DNA of 47,066 bases from an uncultured Prevotellaceae bacterium. GTDB lineage: Bacteria > Bacteroidota > Bacteroidia > Bacteroidales > Bacteroidaceae. The position numbers and the translations under genes were made by a program. Position 1 is the stretch's first letter, and every line of letters starts with the position of its first letter. The notes below the pieces were generated by a model. The model had not been told where the DNA came from and did no database searches. It saw only the letters and a program-made list of their open reading frames with translations. The stretch is from assembly GCA_902770195.1 (NCBI GenBank), contig CACXSA010000010.1, positions 1-47,066 of the forward strand. Direction: 5' to 3'. Positions 26,732-35,895 of this stretch are shown here, one piece after another.

Positions 26732-28318
26732 ATGACGAACGGACTACTGCTTTGGGCTGACGACGAGATGGAACTGCTCCGTGCCCACCTACTCTTTCTT
26801 GAGAAAAAAGGCTATGAGGTGGTTACGGTAACCAATGGCACCGACGCTGTTGAGGAATGTCAGAAGCGTACCTTCGATTTGGTATTGCTAGACGAGATGA
26901 TGCCTGGACTGTCAGGACTGGAGACATTGAAGCTCATTAAGGAGATAGCACCACAAACATCAGTTGTGATGGTAACAAAAAGCGAGGAAGAAGACATCAT
27001 GAACCAAGCCATCGGTCAGCAGATAGCCGATTATCTCATCAAACCCGTAAACCCAAATCAGATACTGCTGACGCTGAAGAAAAATATCCATCGCCGTGAA
27101 ATAGTGACAGAAACCGTGCAGACAGGCTATCAACAGCAATTCCAGCAATTGTCCATGCAGATTATGGATTGCCGAACTTGGGAAGACTGGGTGGATACTT
27201 ACAAGCGACTGGTCCGTTGGGAACTGGAGCTCAGTGCCACCGATTCACAAATGACGGAAATGCTTGACATGCAGAAAGAAGAAGCCAACCGCGGCTTCGG
27301 AAAATATATCAAACAGAATTATTTGGAATGGATAGAGGACCGAACCAAGAGATTGGAAAACACTTCGGGCAAGAAAGACGTGACCGCTCCCCTACTTTCC
27401 CCCGACATCTTCAAGTCCATGATTTTCCCATTGCTCAATGAGGGAGAGAAAGTCTTTATGGTTGTCCTCGATAATTTCCGCTATGACCAGTGGAAAATGC
27501 TGGAGAAGGAAATTGGCGACCTGTTTGAGATTGATGAAGATTTGTATTGCAGCATCCTGCCTACTGCGACGCAATATGCACGTAACGCCATTTTCTCAGG
27601 ACTAATGCCTGAACAAATAGAGAAGATGTTCCCCGAGTTGTGGGTTGACGAGGACGAAGAGGAAGGAAAGAACCTCAACGAAGAGCCGCTGATTAAGACG
27701 CAACTGGAGCGATATCGTCGCAAGAACACCTTCTCCTATCATAAAATCAACACCTCGGCAGAAGCAGACAGGCTGATGAATCAGTTGAATGAGTTAGAGA
27801 AGAACGACCTGAACGTCGTGGTGTTTAATTTTATCGATATGCTATCACATGCCCGTACCGAATCGAGGATGGTTCGTGAACTGGCCAATAGCGAGTCAGC
27901 TTATCGAAGCATCACCCTATCATGGTTCCGCCATTCGGTGATAGCAGACCTGTTCCGCCAGTTGTCACAAAGCGACTATCGTATTATCATCACCACAGAT
28001 CACGGTTCCATTCGAACCACGAACCCTGTAAAGATTGTTGGTGACAAAAACACAAATACCAATCTGCGATACAAGTTGGGCAAGAATCTGTCATACGACT
28101 CCAAAGACCTGTTTGTCATCAAAGACCCTCACAAGGCACAGTTGCCTGCTCCCAACCTCTCCACCAGCTATGTGATAGCCACGGGCGATGGATTCTTTGC
28201 CTATCCCAACAACTACAACTATTACGTCTCTTACTACCGCAACACTTTCCAACACGGAGGCATTTCAATGGAAGAGATGATTATCCCCGTCATTAACATG
28301 AAAGGTAGAAAACGATAA
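26732..28318 (+). CDS. porX: PorX: response regulator receiver + PglZ-type phosphatase domain
   Basis: Regulator of type IX secretion. Residues 1-120 are a CheY-like receiver with acidic pair DD (10-11), phospho-acceptor Asp54 (LLDEMMPG), Thr (VTKSEEE) and KP (YLIKPVNP). A helical linker follows (about 125-200). From about 205 on comes an alkaline-phosphatase-fold (PglZ) domain with LDNFRYDQW, SILPTATQYARNAIFSGLMP, FIDMLSHAR and TTDHGS, the metal-site segments. The 528-residue length fits PorX. The partner kinase PorY and sigma factor SigP are not in the window. It lies 39 bases after porW and 3 bases before tsaE. Confidence 0.92.
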   Translation: MTNGLLLWADDEMELLRAHLLFLEKKGYEVVTVTNGTDAVEECQKRTFDLVLLDEMMPGLSGLETLKLIKEIAPQTSVVMVTKSEEEDIMNQAIGQQIADYLIKPVNPNQILLTLKKNIHRREIVTETVQTGYQQQFQQLSMQIMDCRTWEDWVDTYKRLVRWELELSATDSQMTEMLDMQKEEANRGFGKYIKQNYLEWIEDRTKRLENTSGKKDVTAPLLSPDIFKSMIFPLLNEGEKVFMVVLDNFRYDQWKMLEKEIGDLFEIDEDLYCSILPTATQYARNAIFSGLMPEQIEKMFPELWVDEDEEEGKNLNEEPLIKTQLERYRRKNTFSYHKINTSAEADRLMNQLNELEKNDLNVVVFNFIDMLSHARTESRMVRELANSESAYRSITLSWFRHSVIADLFRQLSQSDYRIIITTDHGSIRTTNPVKIVGDKNTNTNLRYKLGKNLSYDSKDLFVIKDPHKAQLPAPNLSTSYVIATGDGFFAYPNNYNYYVSYYRNTFQHGGISMEEMIIPVINMKGRKR

Positions 28319-28321
28319 GAT

Positions 28322-28738
28322 ATGGAAATCAGAATAGAAAACCTGGACAGCATTCGTGCAGCAGCACATGAGTTTATTCAAAAAATGGGTGATGCTCACG
28401 TCTTTGCCTTCTACGGCAATATGGGAGCAGGAAAGACTACCTTCGTAAAGGCAATCTGCGAAGAACTGGGAGTAAAGGATGTTATCACCAGTCCTACGTT
28501 TGCTATTATCAATGAATATACCTCCTCCACCCAAGGAGGGGTTCCCATCTATCATTTCGACTTCTATCGTATCAAAAAACTGGAGGAAGTCTATGATATG
28601 GGGTACGAGGACTACTTCTACTGCGGAGCACTCTGCTTTATCGAATGGCCTGAACTGATAGAAGAATTGTTGCCCGATGATGCTGTTCGTGTCAGCATCA
28701 CCGAGCAACCAAACGGAAGCAGACTCGTCACGTTTTAG
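28322..28738 (+). CDS. tsaE: tRNA threonylcarbamoyladenosine biosynthesis ATPase TsaE
   Basis: P-loop ATPase that works with TsaB and TsaD to make t6A37 in tRNA. The Walker A is GNMGAGKTTF (about 36-45). The family segments SPTFAIINEY, YHFDFYRI and FIEWPELIEELLP are present. Length 138 residues, normal. It is the last gene of the aroA run and ends three bases from the convergent acidic-protein gene, with no room for a shared terminator. Confidence 0.93.
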   Translation: MEIRIENLDSIRAAAHEFIQKMGDAHVFAFYGNMGAGKTTFVKAICEELGVKDVITSPTFAIINEYTSSTQGGVPIYHFDFYRIKKLEEVYDMGYEDYFYCGALCFIEWPELIEELLPDDAVRVSITEQPNGSRLVTF

Positions 28739-28741
28739 ATT

Positions 28742-29062
28742 TTATAGAGTCTGTTCCTGATAGTCCAAATCAGCCTGGACAACGAAGAACACCTCATCGG
28801 CTTGATAGTCGCCCAGTCTTTCTTTTTTTGCTTTCTTGCAAATGGCATCAGCCACTTGCTCCAAATCGATTTCTATCTCATCGTCATCCAAATCAAGCAC
28901 TCCGCTCTCATAGTAATATTCAACGATAAGATCCATCAGACGAAGGATTTCTTCTTTCGTAAAGCGCTCCTTCAAGTCTGAAGGTAATTGGCTTTGAATG
29001 AAATCCGCCTCGCGGGCATCTTCCTCAGCATCCATTCGCAATTCTTCGTCAAGAGTAGCCAT
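28742..29062 (-). CDS. Small acidic hypothetical protein
   Basis: Not recognised as a named family. A 106-residue, strongly acidic cytoplasmic protein; helix-rich (LKERFTKEEILRLMDLIVEYYYESG) with a DLDDDEIEIDLEQ stretch. No signal, TM or Cys. It lies three bases downstream of trxA on the same strand and seems co-transcribed with trxA, possibly also with dnaE upstream. A similar gene order is usual in Bacteroidales, so it is probably a real gene. Confidence 0.75.
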   Translation of the reverse strand: MATLDEELRMDAEEDAREADFIQSQLPSDLKERFTKEEILRLMDLIVEYYYESGVLDLDDDEIEIDLEQVADAICKKAKKERLGDYQADEVFFVVQADLDYQEQTL

Positions 29063-29065
29063 AGT

Positions 29066-29380
29066 TTAGAGTAATGATTTGAATTTCTCCTCAATCTTTG
29101 CCTTTGGCTGTGCGCCAACCAACTTGTCAACTACCTGACCATTCTTGAGGAAAATAATAGTAGGAATATTACGAATGCCAAACTCTACGGCAAGGTCTTC
29201 ATTTTCCTCAACGTCACACTTTCCTACGGCAATCTTACCATCATACTGCTCAGCCAACTCGGAAATGACTGGACCTACCATACGACAGGGACCACACCAT
29301 GTTGCCCAGAAATCAACTACTAATGGTTGAGCACCATTCTTTAGGCTCTCGAAATTCTCACTTGTGATTGTTACTTCCAT
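29066..29380 (-). CDS. trxA: Thioredoxin
   Basis: A 104-residue thioredoxin with the active site WCGPC (Cys30/Cys33), the preceding VDFWATWCGPC strand, and the cis-Pro segment IRNIPT. No signal peptide, so cytoplasmic. It lies 65 bases downstream of dnaE on the same strand, with no clear promoter between, so it is probably read from the dnaE transcript. Confidence 0.95.
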   Translation of the reverse strand: MEVTITSENFESLKNGAQPLVVDFWATWCGPCRMVGPVISELAEQYDGKIAVGKCDVEENEDLAVEFGIRNIPTIIFLKNGQVVDKLVGAQPKAKIEEKFKSLL

Positions 29381-29445
29381 AATCTTAATTTAATTTGATA
29401 ATATACTCTTTAATCTCACTATTTTTTTAGCAAACATCGTGCCAA

Positions 29446-32400
29446 CTAATTGATTTTATAGTCCAGGGCTTCTGCCTGTTCAATATATTGTATCAATTTA
29501 CTCTTCACATCGACAAACTTCGTTGAGCTACGCAGCAATACATGGTTCTTACCCATTGAGTCATGTAGTTGGAAGAAAATCTTGGTGGTTCCAGGACTCT
29601 CATCAATCAGTTCGCCCAGCTCCGTCACCACCTGGTCGTCCAGCAAATCGGTTGTCAGAGAGATGGTGATGCGGTCAATAGCTTTCTCCTTCACTGTCTG
29701 GAGCAGCTCAACATTGGTTATCTTCAGTTCCTTCTGGTCGCTATTATAGAATCGTGATGCCATCTTACCCGTCACATAGACGGCAGCACCCTCGATGAAC
29801 TTGCCGTTCAGGTTGAGCCAGTCTTCACCGAAGAGCACCAGTTCACCCGAGCCATTGAAGTCCTCCAAGGTAATGATACCCCACGGATTATTATTCTTTC
29901 CGAAACGCTTCTGGATGCCCGTAACGATGCCGCCTAATGTCACATCTTCTCGATCTTTCATGGCTTCACAGCGGTTGGCCAGCTCCTCACATCGGGTATT
30001 ACACAGGTTGTCAAGCACGATTTTATATTCATCCAACGGATGAGCCGACAGGTAGATACCTACCAGTTCGCGCTCCTTGGTCAATCGTTCTATATCGCTC
30101 CATCTCACCTCCGATTTTAACAGAGGAGGTGTCTGTATTTCCAAATCGCCGAAGCCACCGAAAAGAGAGGTCTGCGCCTGTTGTTTCTCTACCTGATAGG
30201 TCTGTCCGTAGCGCATAATGGTGTCGATGAAGGTCTCGCCCTTTGTATTTTGTGCGAAGAAGTCTTCTCGGCGAATGCCGAAGCTGTCGAAGCCACCGCT
30301 CAATGCCAGTGATTCAAAAGCCTTGCGGTTCACCTGACTAAAATTGACGCGTTGTACGAAGTCAAAGATATCCTTAAAGGGTCCGTTCTGCTCGCGTTCG
30401 TCAATGATAGCCTGGGCCACTCCATCGCCTATTCCCTTGATAGCTGCCAGTCCGAAACGGATCTCACCTTTCTTGTTTACACCAAACTTCTGATAAGACT
30501 CATTGACATCGGGTCCCAGTGTTTCGATACCCATAGCCTTACATTCATCCATCAGTTTGGTGATTTCGGTAATCTGGTCGCGACGCCTACTCATAATGGC
30601 AGCCATAAACTCCGCAGGATAGTTGGCCTTGAGATAAGCAGTCTGATAAGCAACCCATGAGTAGCAGGCTGCATGTGACTTATTGAAAGCATAGGAAGCA
30701 AACTTCTCCCAATCAGCCCATATCTTATCCAGCACTTTCTCGTCATGTCCGTTTTTCTTGCCACCCTCGATGAACTTTGGCTTCATAGCGTCAACAATGT
30801 CTTTCTTTTTCTTACCCATTGCCTTACGCAGGGCATCACTCTCACCTCGGGTGAAGTCAGCCAACTGGCGTGACAGTAGCATCACCTGCTCCTGATAAAC
30901 GGTAATGCCATATGTATCCTTCAAATACTTCTCCATACAAGGGATGTCGTATTTGATTTCCTCCTTACCATTCTTACGGGCAATAAAGGAAGGGATATAG
31001 TCCATAGGTCCTGGACGATAGAGCGCATTCATGGCTATCAGGTCTTCAAAAACCGTTGGATGCAACTCACGCAGGTATTTCTGCATACCATTCGACTCGA
31101 ACTGGAAGGTTCCGATGGTTCTTCCCTGCTGGTATAGTTCAAAAGTCTTAGGATCATCAATGGGGATATTATCCAAATCGACATCTATGCCTCGTGTCTG
31201 TTTGATAACGGCACAGGCCTCTTTCATTTCCGACAGGGTTTTCAGGCCCAGGAAGTCCATCTTGATAAGTCCTGTCGATTCAATGACGTGTCCGTCATAT
31301 TGTGTACAGTTAGTCTTGGTATCCTTGAAGTCTGGGTCGTCAGCTGTTGACACAGGCACCCATTCGCTAATCGGGTCACGACAGATAATGAAGCCACATG
31401 CATGAATACCCGTTCCACGGACAGTACCCTCAAGCATCTTGGCATACTTGATGGTATTACGCAGAGAGGTATCCGTGCTGGCCTCGGCATCCCGGAGTTC
31501 CGGTGTGCATTTGATGGCGTTAGGAAGATTCATCTTCAGTCCATCAGGCAAACGATCAGGAATAGCCTTACAAAGGGCATTCGTTATATTCAACGGAACC
31601 TTCTCCACACGCGCCACATCCTTAATAGAGTTCTTGGTGGCCATCGTGGCATAGGTGATAATATGTGCACAGTTCTCATGCCCATACTTATCCTCCACCC
31701 ATTTCAGCACTCGTCCGCGTCCGTCATCATCAAAGTCGGTATCGATATCGGGCAAAGAAATACGGTCTGGGTTGAGGAAACGCTCAAACAGCAAGTCGTA
31801 TTTCAACGGGTCTATCTTCGTGATTCCCAAGCAGTAGGCCACCACAGAACCTGCAGCAGAACCACGTCCTGGGCCTACCATCACATCCAATTCATCGCGC
31901 GCTGAGTTGATGAAGTCCTGTACAATCAGAAAGTAACCAGGGAAACCCATCGTTTTCATGATGTGCAACTCAAAACGCACACGGTCGTCCACTTCCTTGG
32001 GAATAGGATCGCCATAACGTTTCTTTGCTCCGTTATAGGCTAGTTCTGCCAAATAGTCAGCTTCAAACTTGATGCGATACAACTTGTCATAGCCACCTAA
32101 TTTCTTGATTTTCTTCTCGCCTTCCTCCTGTGGCAACTGGTTCTCGCCATTCTCGTCACAAGTAAACTCCTTGAACAGGTCTTCCTCTGTGAACTTCTTG
32201 CGCCATTCTTCCTCCGTACCGAAGGATTCTGGAATCGGGAAGAAAGGCATGATAGGATCGTGGTCCAGGCTGTATATCTCTACCTTGTCCAATATCTCCA
32301 AGGTGTTGGAAAGAGCTTCTGGGACATCGGCAAAGACCTCATTCATTTCCTCGCGGGTCTTAAACCACTCCTGCTTGGAGTAGAGCATACGGGTGGGATC

Positions 32401-33159
32401 ATCCAAGTCCTTGCCTGTGGACAGGCAGAGCAGGTGGTCGTGGGCCTCCGCATTCTCCTGGTCAACGAAGTGGGCATCGTTGCTACACACCAGTTTGATG
32501 CCATACTCGTGAGCCAGTTCTATAAGCACTTTATTTGCTTTCTGTTGTAGAGGGAATGTTTCACGATTAGCCCTGACAGTGGGATCTTTCACCTCATGAC
32601 GCTGCAACTCCAGGTAATAGTCGTCGCCAAAGACACGATGATACCACTCGATAGCCTCACGGGCTCCGGCTATGTCACCTTGCAGTATCTTGTGAGGCAC
32701 CTCGCCGGCAATACATGCCGAACAGACTATCAAGCCCTCATGATATTTTTCCAAATCCTCACGATCAGTACGGGGACGCATATAGAAACCGTCCACCCAT
32801 GAGCGGCTCACCAGTTTGATAAGGTTTTTATATCCTTGATAGTTCTTGGCCAGCACAATAAGGTGGTAACCACCTTGGTATTTCTTGTCATCCTTGAGTG
32901 ACTTCGAACCATAGCGTGACACATACATCTCGCAGCCGAAGATAGGAACAAACGGAGGCAGTCCTTCCTTCTTGCGTCCCTTATTGACACCATTGACATA
33001 ATCATGAAATTCTTTGATGCCAAACATGTCACCGTGATCGGTAATGGCCATACCTCGCATACCATTCGCTACAGCCTTGTCAACCAGTCGCTTGATACTC
33101 GACTGACCGTCAAGTATCGAGTAATATGTATGTACATGCAGATGTATAAAATCTTCCAT
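29446..33159 (-). CDS. dnaE: DNA polymerase III subunit alpha
   Basis: The replicative polymerase, 1237 residues. The ATG at 33159 gives MEDFIHLHVHTYYSILDG, the PHP-domain start; the frame is open 35 codons further but that part has no family likeness. The palm has GPGRGSAAGS and the catalytic acidic motif PDIDTDFDDDGR. The fingers segment FAKSHAA-like appears as SYAFNKSHAACYSW. The C-terminal OB-fold region starts with TLGGIVTGIQ. It matches DnaE1 of Bacteroidetes. It has its own promoter (33179-33209) and is followed by trxA. Confidence 0.96.
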   Translation of the reverse strand: MEDFIHLHVHTYYSILDGQSSIKRLVDKAVANGMRGMAITDHGDMFGIKEFHDYVNGVNKGRKKEGLPPFVPIFGCEMYVSRYGSKSLKDDKKYQGGYHLIVLAKNYQGYKNLIKLVSRSWVDGFYMRPRTDREDLEKYHEGLIVCSACIAGEVPHKILQGDIAGAREAIEWYHRVFGDDYYLELQRHEVKDPTVRANRETFPLQQKANKVLIELAHEYGIKLVCSNDAHFVDQENAEAHDHLLCLSTGKDLDDPTRMLYSKQEWFKTREEMNEVFADVPEALSNTLEILDKVEIYSLDHDPIMPFFPIPESFGTEEEWRKKFTEEDLFKEFTCDENGENQLPQEEGEKKIKKLGGYDKLYRIKFEADYLAELAYNGAKKRYGDPIPKEVDDRVRFELHIMKTMGFPGYFLIVQDFINSARDELDVMVGPGRGSAAGSVVAYCLGITKIDPLKYDLLFERFLNPDRISLPDIDTDFDDDGRGRVLKWVEDKYGHENCAHIITYATMATKNSIKDVARVEKVPLNITNALCKAIPDRLPDGLKMNLPNAIKCTPELRDAEASTDTSLRNTIKYAKMLEGTVRGTGIHACGFIICRDPISEWVPVSTADDPDFKDTKTNCTQYDGHVIESTGLIKMDFLGLKTLSEMKEACAVIKQTRGIDVDLDNIPIDDPKTFELYQQGRTIGTFQFESNGMQKYLRELHPTVFEDLIAMNALYRPGPMDYIPSFIARKNGKEEIKYDIPCMEKYLKDTYGITVYQEQVMLLSRQLADFTRGESDALRKAMGKKKKDIVDAMKPKFIEGGKKNGHDEKVLDKIWADWEKFASYAFNKSHAACYSWVAYQTAYLKANYPAEFMAAIMSRRRDQITEITKLMDECKAMGIETLGPDVNESYQKFGVNKKGEIRFGLAAIKGIGDGVAQAIIDEREQNGPFKDIFDFVQRVNFSQVNRKAFESLALSGGFDSFGIRREDFFAQNTKGETFIDTIMRYGQTYQVEKQQAQTSLFGGFGDLEIQTPPLLKSEVRWSDIERLTKERELVGIYLSAHPLDEYKIVLDNLCNTRCEELANRCEAMKDREDVTLGGIVTGIQKRFGKNNNPWGIITLEDFNGSGELVLFGEDWLNLNGKFIEGAAVYVTGKMASRFYNSDQKELKITNVELLQTVKEKAIDRITISLTTDLLDDQVVTELGELIDESPGTTKIFFQLHDSMGKNHVLLRSSTKFVDVKSKLIQYIEQAEALDYKIN

Positions 33160-33178
33160 TTTTTTCGTTTTTGAGGTG

Positions 33179-33209
33179 TAAAGATACTGCAAAAAGCTGA
33201 GAATACAAA
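33179..33209 (-). promoter_or_regulatory. Promoter of dnaE-trxA
   Basis: Read leftward: TTTG (33209-33206), 19 bases, TATCTTTA (33186-33179), one base from the TAnnTTTG consensus. It ends 19 bases before the dnaE ATG. Confidence 0.55.
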
Positions 33210-33280
33210 AAAAATTCATAATTATTAAGGAGCATTTCCAAATTTCTTCATTTTCACTTTTCACTTTTCACTTTTTTTCG

Positions 33281-33288
33281 TACCTTTG
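33281..33288 (+). promoter_or_regulatory. -7 box for psd-pssA operon
   Basis: TACCTTTG, followed by CAAC, 37 bases before the psd ATG. Just upstream is a short direct repeat of ttttcac units (33251-33273), T/C-rich on this strand. Confidence 0.65.
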
Positions 33289-33325
33289 CAACTGTAAATA
33301 TTGAAACTACCGATAAAGGAGACTT

Positions 33326-34015
33326 ATGGGAAATAGAATCAAGAAACTAAAAAAAATAAGAATCCATCGCGAAGGCACCAATGAACTAACCCTTAGCATG
33401 ATGGCTTTGGGTGCTATTGGCGCATTGCTTTGGATATTTGTCGATAATAAGATTCCCTTCTGGGCTTTCGTCCTCGTGTTTGGTTCCGTTTGGATGATAG
33501 CGTTGAATTTCTATCGGTGCCCTATTCGCTATTTCAATGGCGATTCCGAGAAGTTAGTGGTTGCTCCTGCCGATGGTAAGATTGTCGTTATAGAAGAAGT
33601 CGATGAGAACACCTATTTCCACGACAAACGACTCATGATTTCAATCTTCATGAGCCCCTGGAACGTACATGCTAACTGGTTCCCCGTAGATGGCAAGGTG
33701 AAGTTTGTAAAACACTTTGACGGCAATTACCATAAGGCCTGGCTGCCCAAAGCCAGCGAGGAAAACGAGCATGCCGATGTGATGATAGAAACCCCTGACG
33801 GGCAGGAGGTCTTGGTTCGGCAGATTGCAGGAGCTATGGCTCGCCGTATCGTCACTTATGCCAAAGCCGATGAAGAGTGCTACATCGACGAGCACATGGG
33901 TTTCATCAAACTGGGCTCGCGTGTGGATGTTTATCTTCCATTGACAGCAAGAGCATGTGTCACAATGGATCAGCCAACTACTGGCGACCAGACAGTGATT
34001 GCGAAATTAGCATAA
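33326..34015 (+). CDS. psd: Phosphatidylserine decarboxylase proenzyme
   Basis: Makes phosphatidylethanolamine. A 229-residue short-type (PSD-A) enzyme. One or two TM segments lie near 23-58, then the [15 protein letters not shown] motif. At the C-terminus is the self-cleavage site [10 protein letters not shown], in which Ser198 would become the pyruvoyl group of the small subunit. The HANWFPVDG segment is also typical. It forms an operon with pssA, the preceding step of the pathway. Confidence 0.94.
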   Translation: MGNRIKKLKKIRIHREGTNELTLSMMALGAIGALLWIFVDNKIPFWAFVLVFGSVWMIALNFYRCPIRYFNGDSEKLVVAPADGKIVVIEEVDENTYFHDKRLMISIFMSPWNVHANWFPVDGKVKFVKHFDGNYHKAWLPKASEENEHADVMIETPDGQEVLVRQIAGAMARRIVTYAKADEECYIDEHMGFIKLGSRVDVYLPLTARACVTMDQPTTGDQTVIAKLA

Positions 34016-34050
34016 AAAAAGTCCTTAAGTCCTGTAGTCCGTTGCAAAAT

Positions 34051-34770
34051 ATGAAGAAGCATATACCAAACACGATTACTTGTCTGAATCTCATTTCAGG
34101 CTGCATAGCCACCTATTGGGCTTTTCAGAGCAACTATGAGCTGGCACTGCTATTCATTGTTATCGGTGCTGTGTTCGATTTCTTCGACGGCATGAGCGCA
34201 CGTTTACTGCACGTTAGTTCACCCATCGGAAAAGAGCTCGACTCGCTGGCTGATGACATTACCTTTGGATTTGCTCCCTCAGCCATCGTCTTCAGTTGGT
34301 TGTGCGGTCTGTATGCAAACATGCGGTGCATTCCTCTTTTTGCTTTGCCATTTATGCCATTAGGCGGTCCGGCTGTCATCGTATTTGTGATGGCTGCTTT
34401 TTCAGCCTTGCGTCTAGCAAAGTTCAATCTCGATGAGCGCCAAGCCTTGGGATTCATCGGACTGCCAACCCCTGCCAACGCCTTGTTCTGGGGTTCGCTC
34501 ATCGTGGGCTGTGGCGACTGGCTTGCCACGCTGCCTTTTGCGTCGCTCATCATCGTCGCTGGCACCCTTGTCAGCTCATGGCTACTGGTCTCTGAGATTC
34601 CTATGTTTGCCCTGAAATTCAAGACATGGGGCTGGAAAGGCAACGAAGTGAAATACATCTTCTTGATTACCTGCATTCCATTGCTGCTCCTGCTGGAAGT
34701 AAGCGGTCTGGCTGCCATCATTGCTTGGTATGTCATCCTGTCTATTGCCAACAGCAACTTTTCGAAATAA
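34051..34770 (+). CDS. pssA: CDP-diacylglycerol--serine O-phosphatidyltransferase
   Basis: Makes phosphatidylserine from CDP-diacylglycerol and serine, the substrate of psd next to it. The 239-residue membrane protein has the CDP-alcohol phosphatidyltransferase signature DGx2ARx8Gx3Dx3D (from DGMSARLL to DSLADD, about residues 47-70) and about six to eight TM segments. The ATG at 34051 is chosen because the longer open frame reaches back into psd. The gap from psd is 35 bases. Confidence 0.93.
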   Translation: MKKHIPNTITCLNLISGCIATYWAFQSNYELALLFIVIGAVFDFFDGMSARLLHVSSPIGKELDSLADDITFGFAPSAIVFSWLCGLYANMRCIPLFALPFMPLGGPAVIVFVMAAFSALRLAKFNLDERQALGFIGLPTPANALFWGSLIVGCGDWLATLPFASLIIVAGTLVSSWLLVSEIPMFALKFKTWGWKGNEVKYIFLITCIPLLLLLEVSGLAAIIAWYVILSIANSNFSK

Positions 34771-34786
34771 CTAAATCACCGTGATT

Positions 34787-35143
34787 ATGTTAAAAGGTAT
34801 TTTGGGCTTTTTGCTGTTCCTGTTTTTCCTGGCTATCCTTATTATCATGCTGACAGGAAGCTTTATCCTGAAGAAAGTAAGAGATTTCAGAAAGACAATG
34901 CAAGAAGCTGCAGACCAGCAGGCTTTCAACAATCGGACAGAAACGGGTAGGAAACGCCAACAATACGGCAACCGTTCACAGAACTATCAAGGCAATGCCC
35001 AACAGTCGGGATATGAGTCTGCCCGGCACACACAGACGGATACAGGCGAGACTATTATAGACAATCGCCATCGAGAGCGTGAAAACAAGAAGATTTTCGA
35101 TGACTCTGATGGCGAATATGTTGACTTTGTCGAGGAACGCTAA
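34787..35143 (+). CDS. DUF4834 family membrane protein
   Basis: A 118-residue protein with one N-terminal TM segment (about 3-27, LKGILGFLLFLFFLAIL) and a long polar tail rich in Gln/Asn/Arg/Tyr, ending in an acidic DDSDGEYVDFVEER motif. This fits DUF4834, a Bacteroidetes family of unknown role. A GTG two codons upstream (34781) is an alternative start. It is the last gene of the psd-pssA run, with 16 bases between. Confidence 0.75.
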   Translation: MLKGILGFLLFLFFLAILIIMLTGSFILKKVRDFRKTMQEAADQQAFNNRTETGRKRQQYGNRSQNYQGNAQQSGYESARHTQTDTGETIIDNRHRERENKKIFDDSDGEYVDFVEER

Positions 35144-35171
35144 TTACTCATTATGCATTATGAATTATGAA

Positions 35172-35882
35172 TTAATTATGCACCAGCGTTCCTATCTCCT
35201 CTCCATCCATCACTTTCTTCAGGTTACCCACTACATCCATGTTAAACACATAGATGGGCAAGTTGTTGTCTGAGCACATGCAGATAGCTGTGAGGTCCAT
35301 CACCTTCAAGCCACGTGCCAGCACCTCCTTATATGTAATCGCATCAAACTTTGTAGCTGTGGGGTCTTTCTCTGGGTCTGCCGTATAGACACCATCCACA
35401 CGAGTACCCTTCAACATCACATCAGCCTCGATTTCAATACCACGCAGCGAAGAACCTGTGTCTGTGGTGAAGTAAGGAGAACCCGTTCCGGCAGAGAAGA
35501 TGCAGACATAACCAGCCTCCATAGCCTCTATGGCTTTCCATTTCGTATAGAACTCGCCGATTGGCTCCATGCGGATAGCTGTCAACACCTTGTTCTTCAC
35601 GCCAATGGCTCCCAATGCTGACGACAATGCCAACGAGTTAATGACCGTTGCACACATGCCCATCTGGTCGCCCTTCACACGGTCAAAACCTTTCTGCGAA
35701 CCACTCAACCCACGGAAGATGTTACCACCACCAATGACTATACCAATCTGTACACCCATCTCGCTCACCTCCTTAATCTGACGAGCATAGTCACTCAGAC
35801 GCTCTGGGTCAATGCCAAAGCCTTGCTTACCCATCAAGCTCTCACCTGAAAGCTTCAATAGAATTCTCTTAAATCGTGCCAT
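35172..35882 (-). CDS. pyrH: UMP kinase
   Basis: Phosphorylates UMP to UDP in pyrimidine synthesis. The 236-residue protein has the bacterial UMP-kinase (amino-acid-kinase fold) motifs LKLSGESLMG, IVIGGGNIFRG, FSAGTGSPYFTTDT and VDGVYTADPEKD. The length is normal. It follows birA by 13 bases on the same strand. Its stop is near an AT-rich direct repeat (attatgaatt twice, about 35155-35175) that separates it from the convergent DUF4834 gene. Confidence 0.95.
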   Translation of the reverse strand: MARFKRILLKLSGESLMGKQGFGIDPERLSDYARQIKEVSEMGVQIGIVIGGGNIFRGLSGSQKGFDRVKGDQMGMCATVINSLALSSALGAIGVKNKVLTAIRMEPIGEFYTKWKAIEAMEAGYVCIFSAGTGSPYFTTDTGSSLRGIEIEADVMLKGTRVDGVYTADPEKDPTATKFDAITYKEVLARGLKVMDLTAICMCSDNNLPIYVFNMDVVGNLKKVMDGEEIGTLVHN

Positions 35883-35895
35883 ATACCTTTTTATA

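Noticed and set aside
28518-28556. cctcc..ggagg inverted repeat inside tsaE, thought to be an inserted palindromic element
   Set aside because: The protein there (TSSTQGGVP before IYHF) is about the same length as in related TsaE proteins, so no insertion is supported.
30103-30132. cacctcc..ggaggtg inverted repeat inside dnaE, same suspicion
   Set aside because: The encoded stretch (TPPLLKSEVRW) matches the length of the corresponding DnaE linker; chance palindrome in a variable linker.
31402-31905. 167-codon frame opposite dnaE
   Set aside because: Shadow of a fully supported essential gene.
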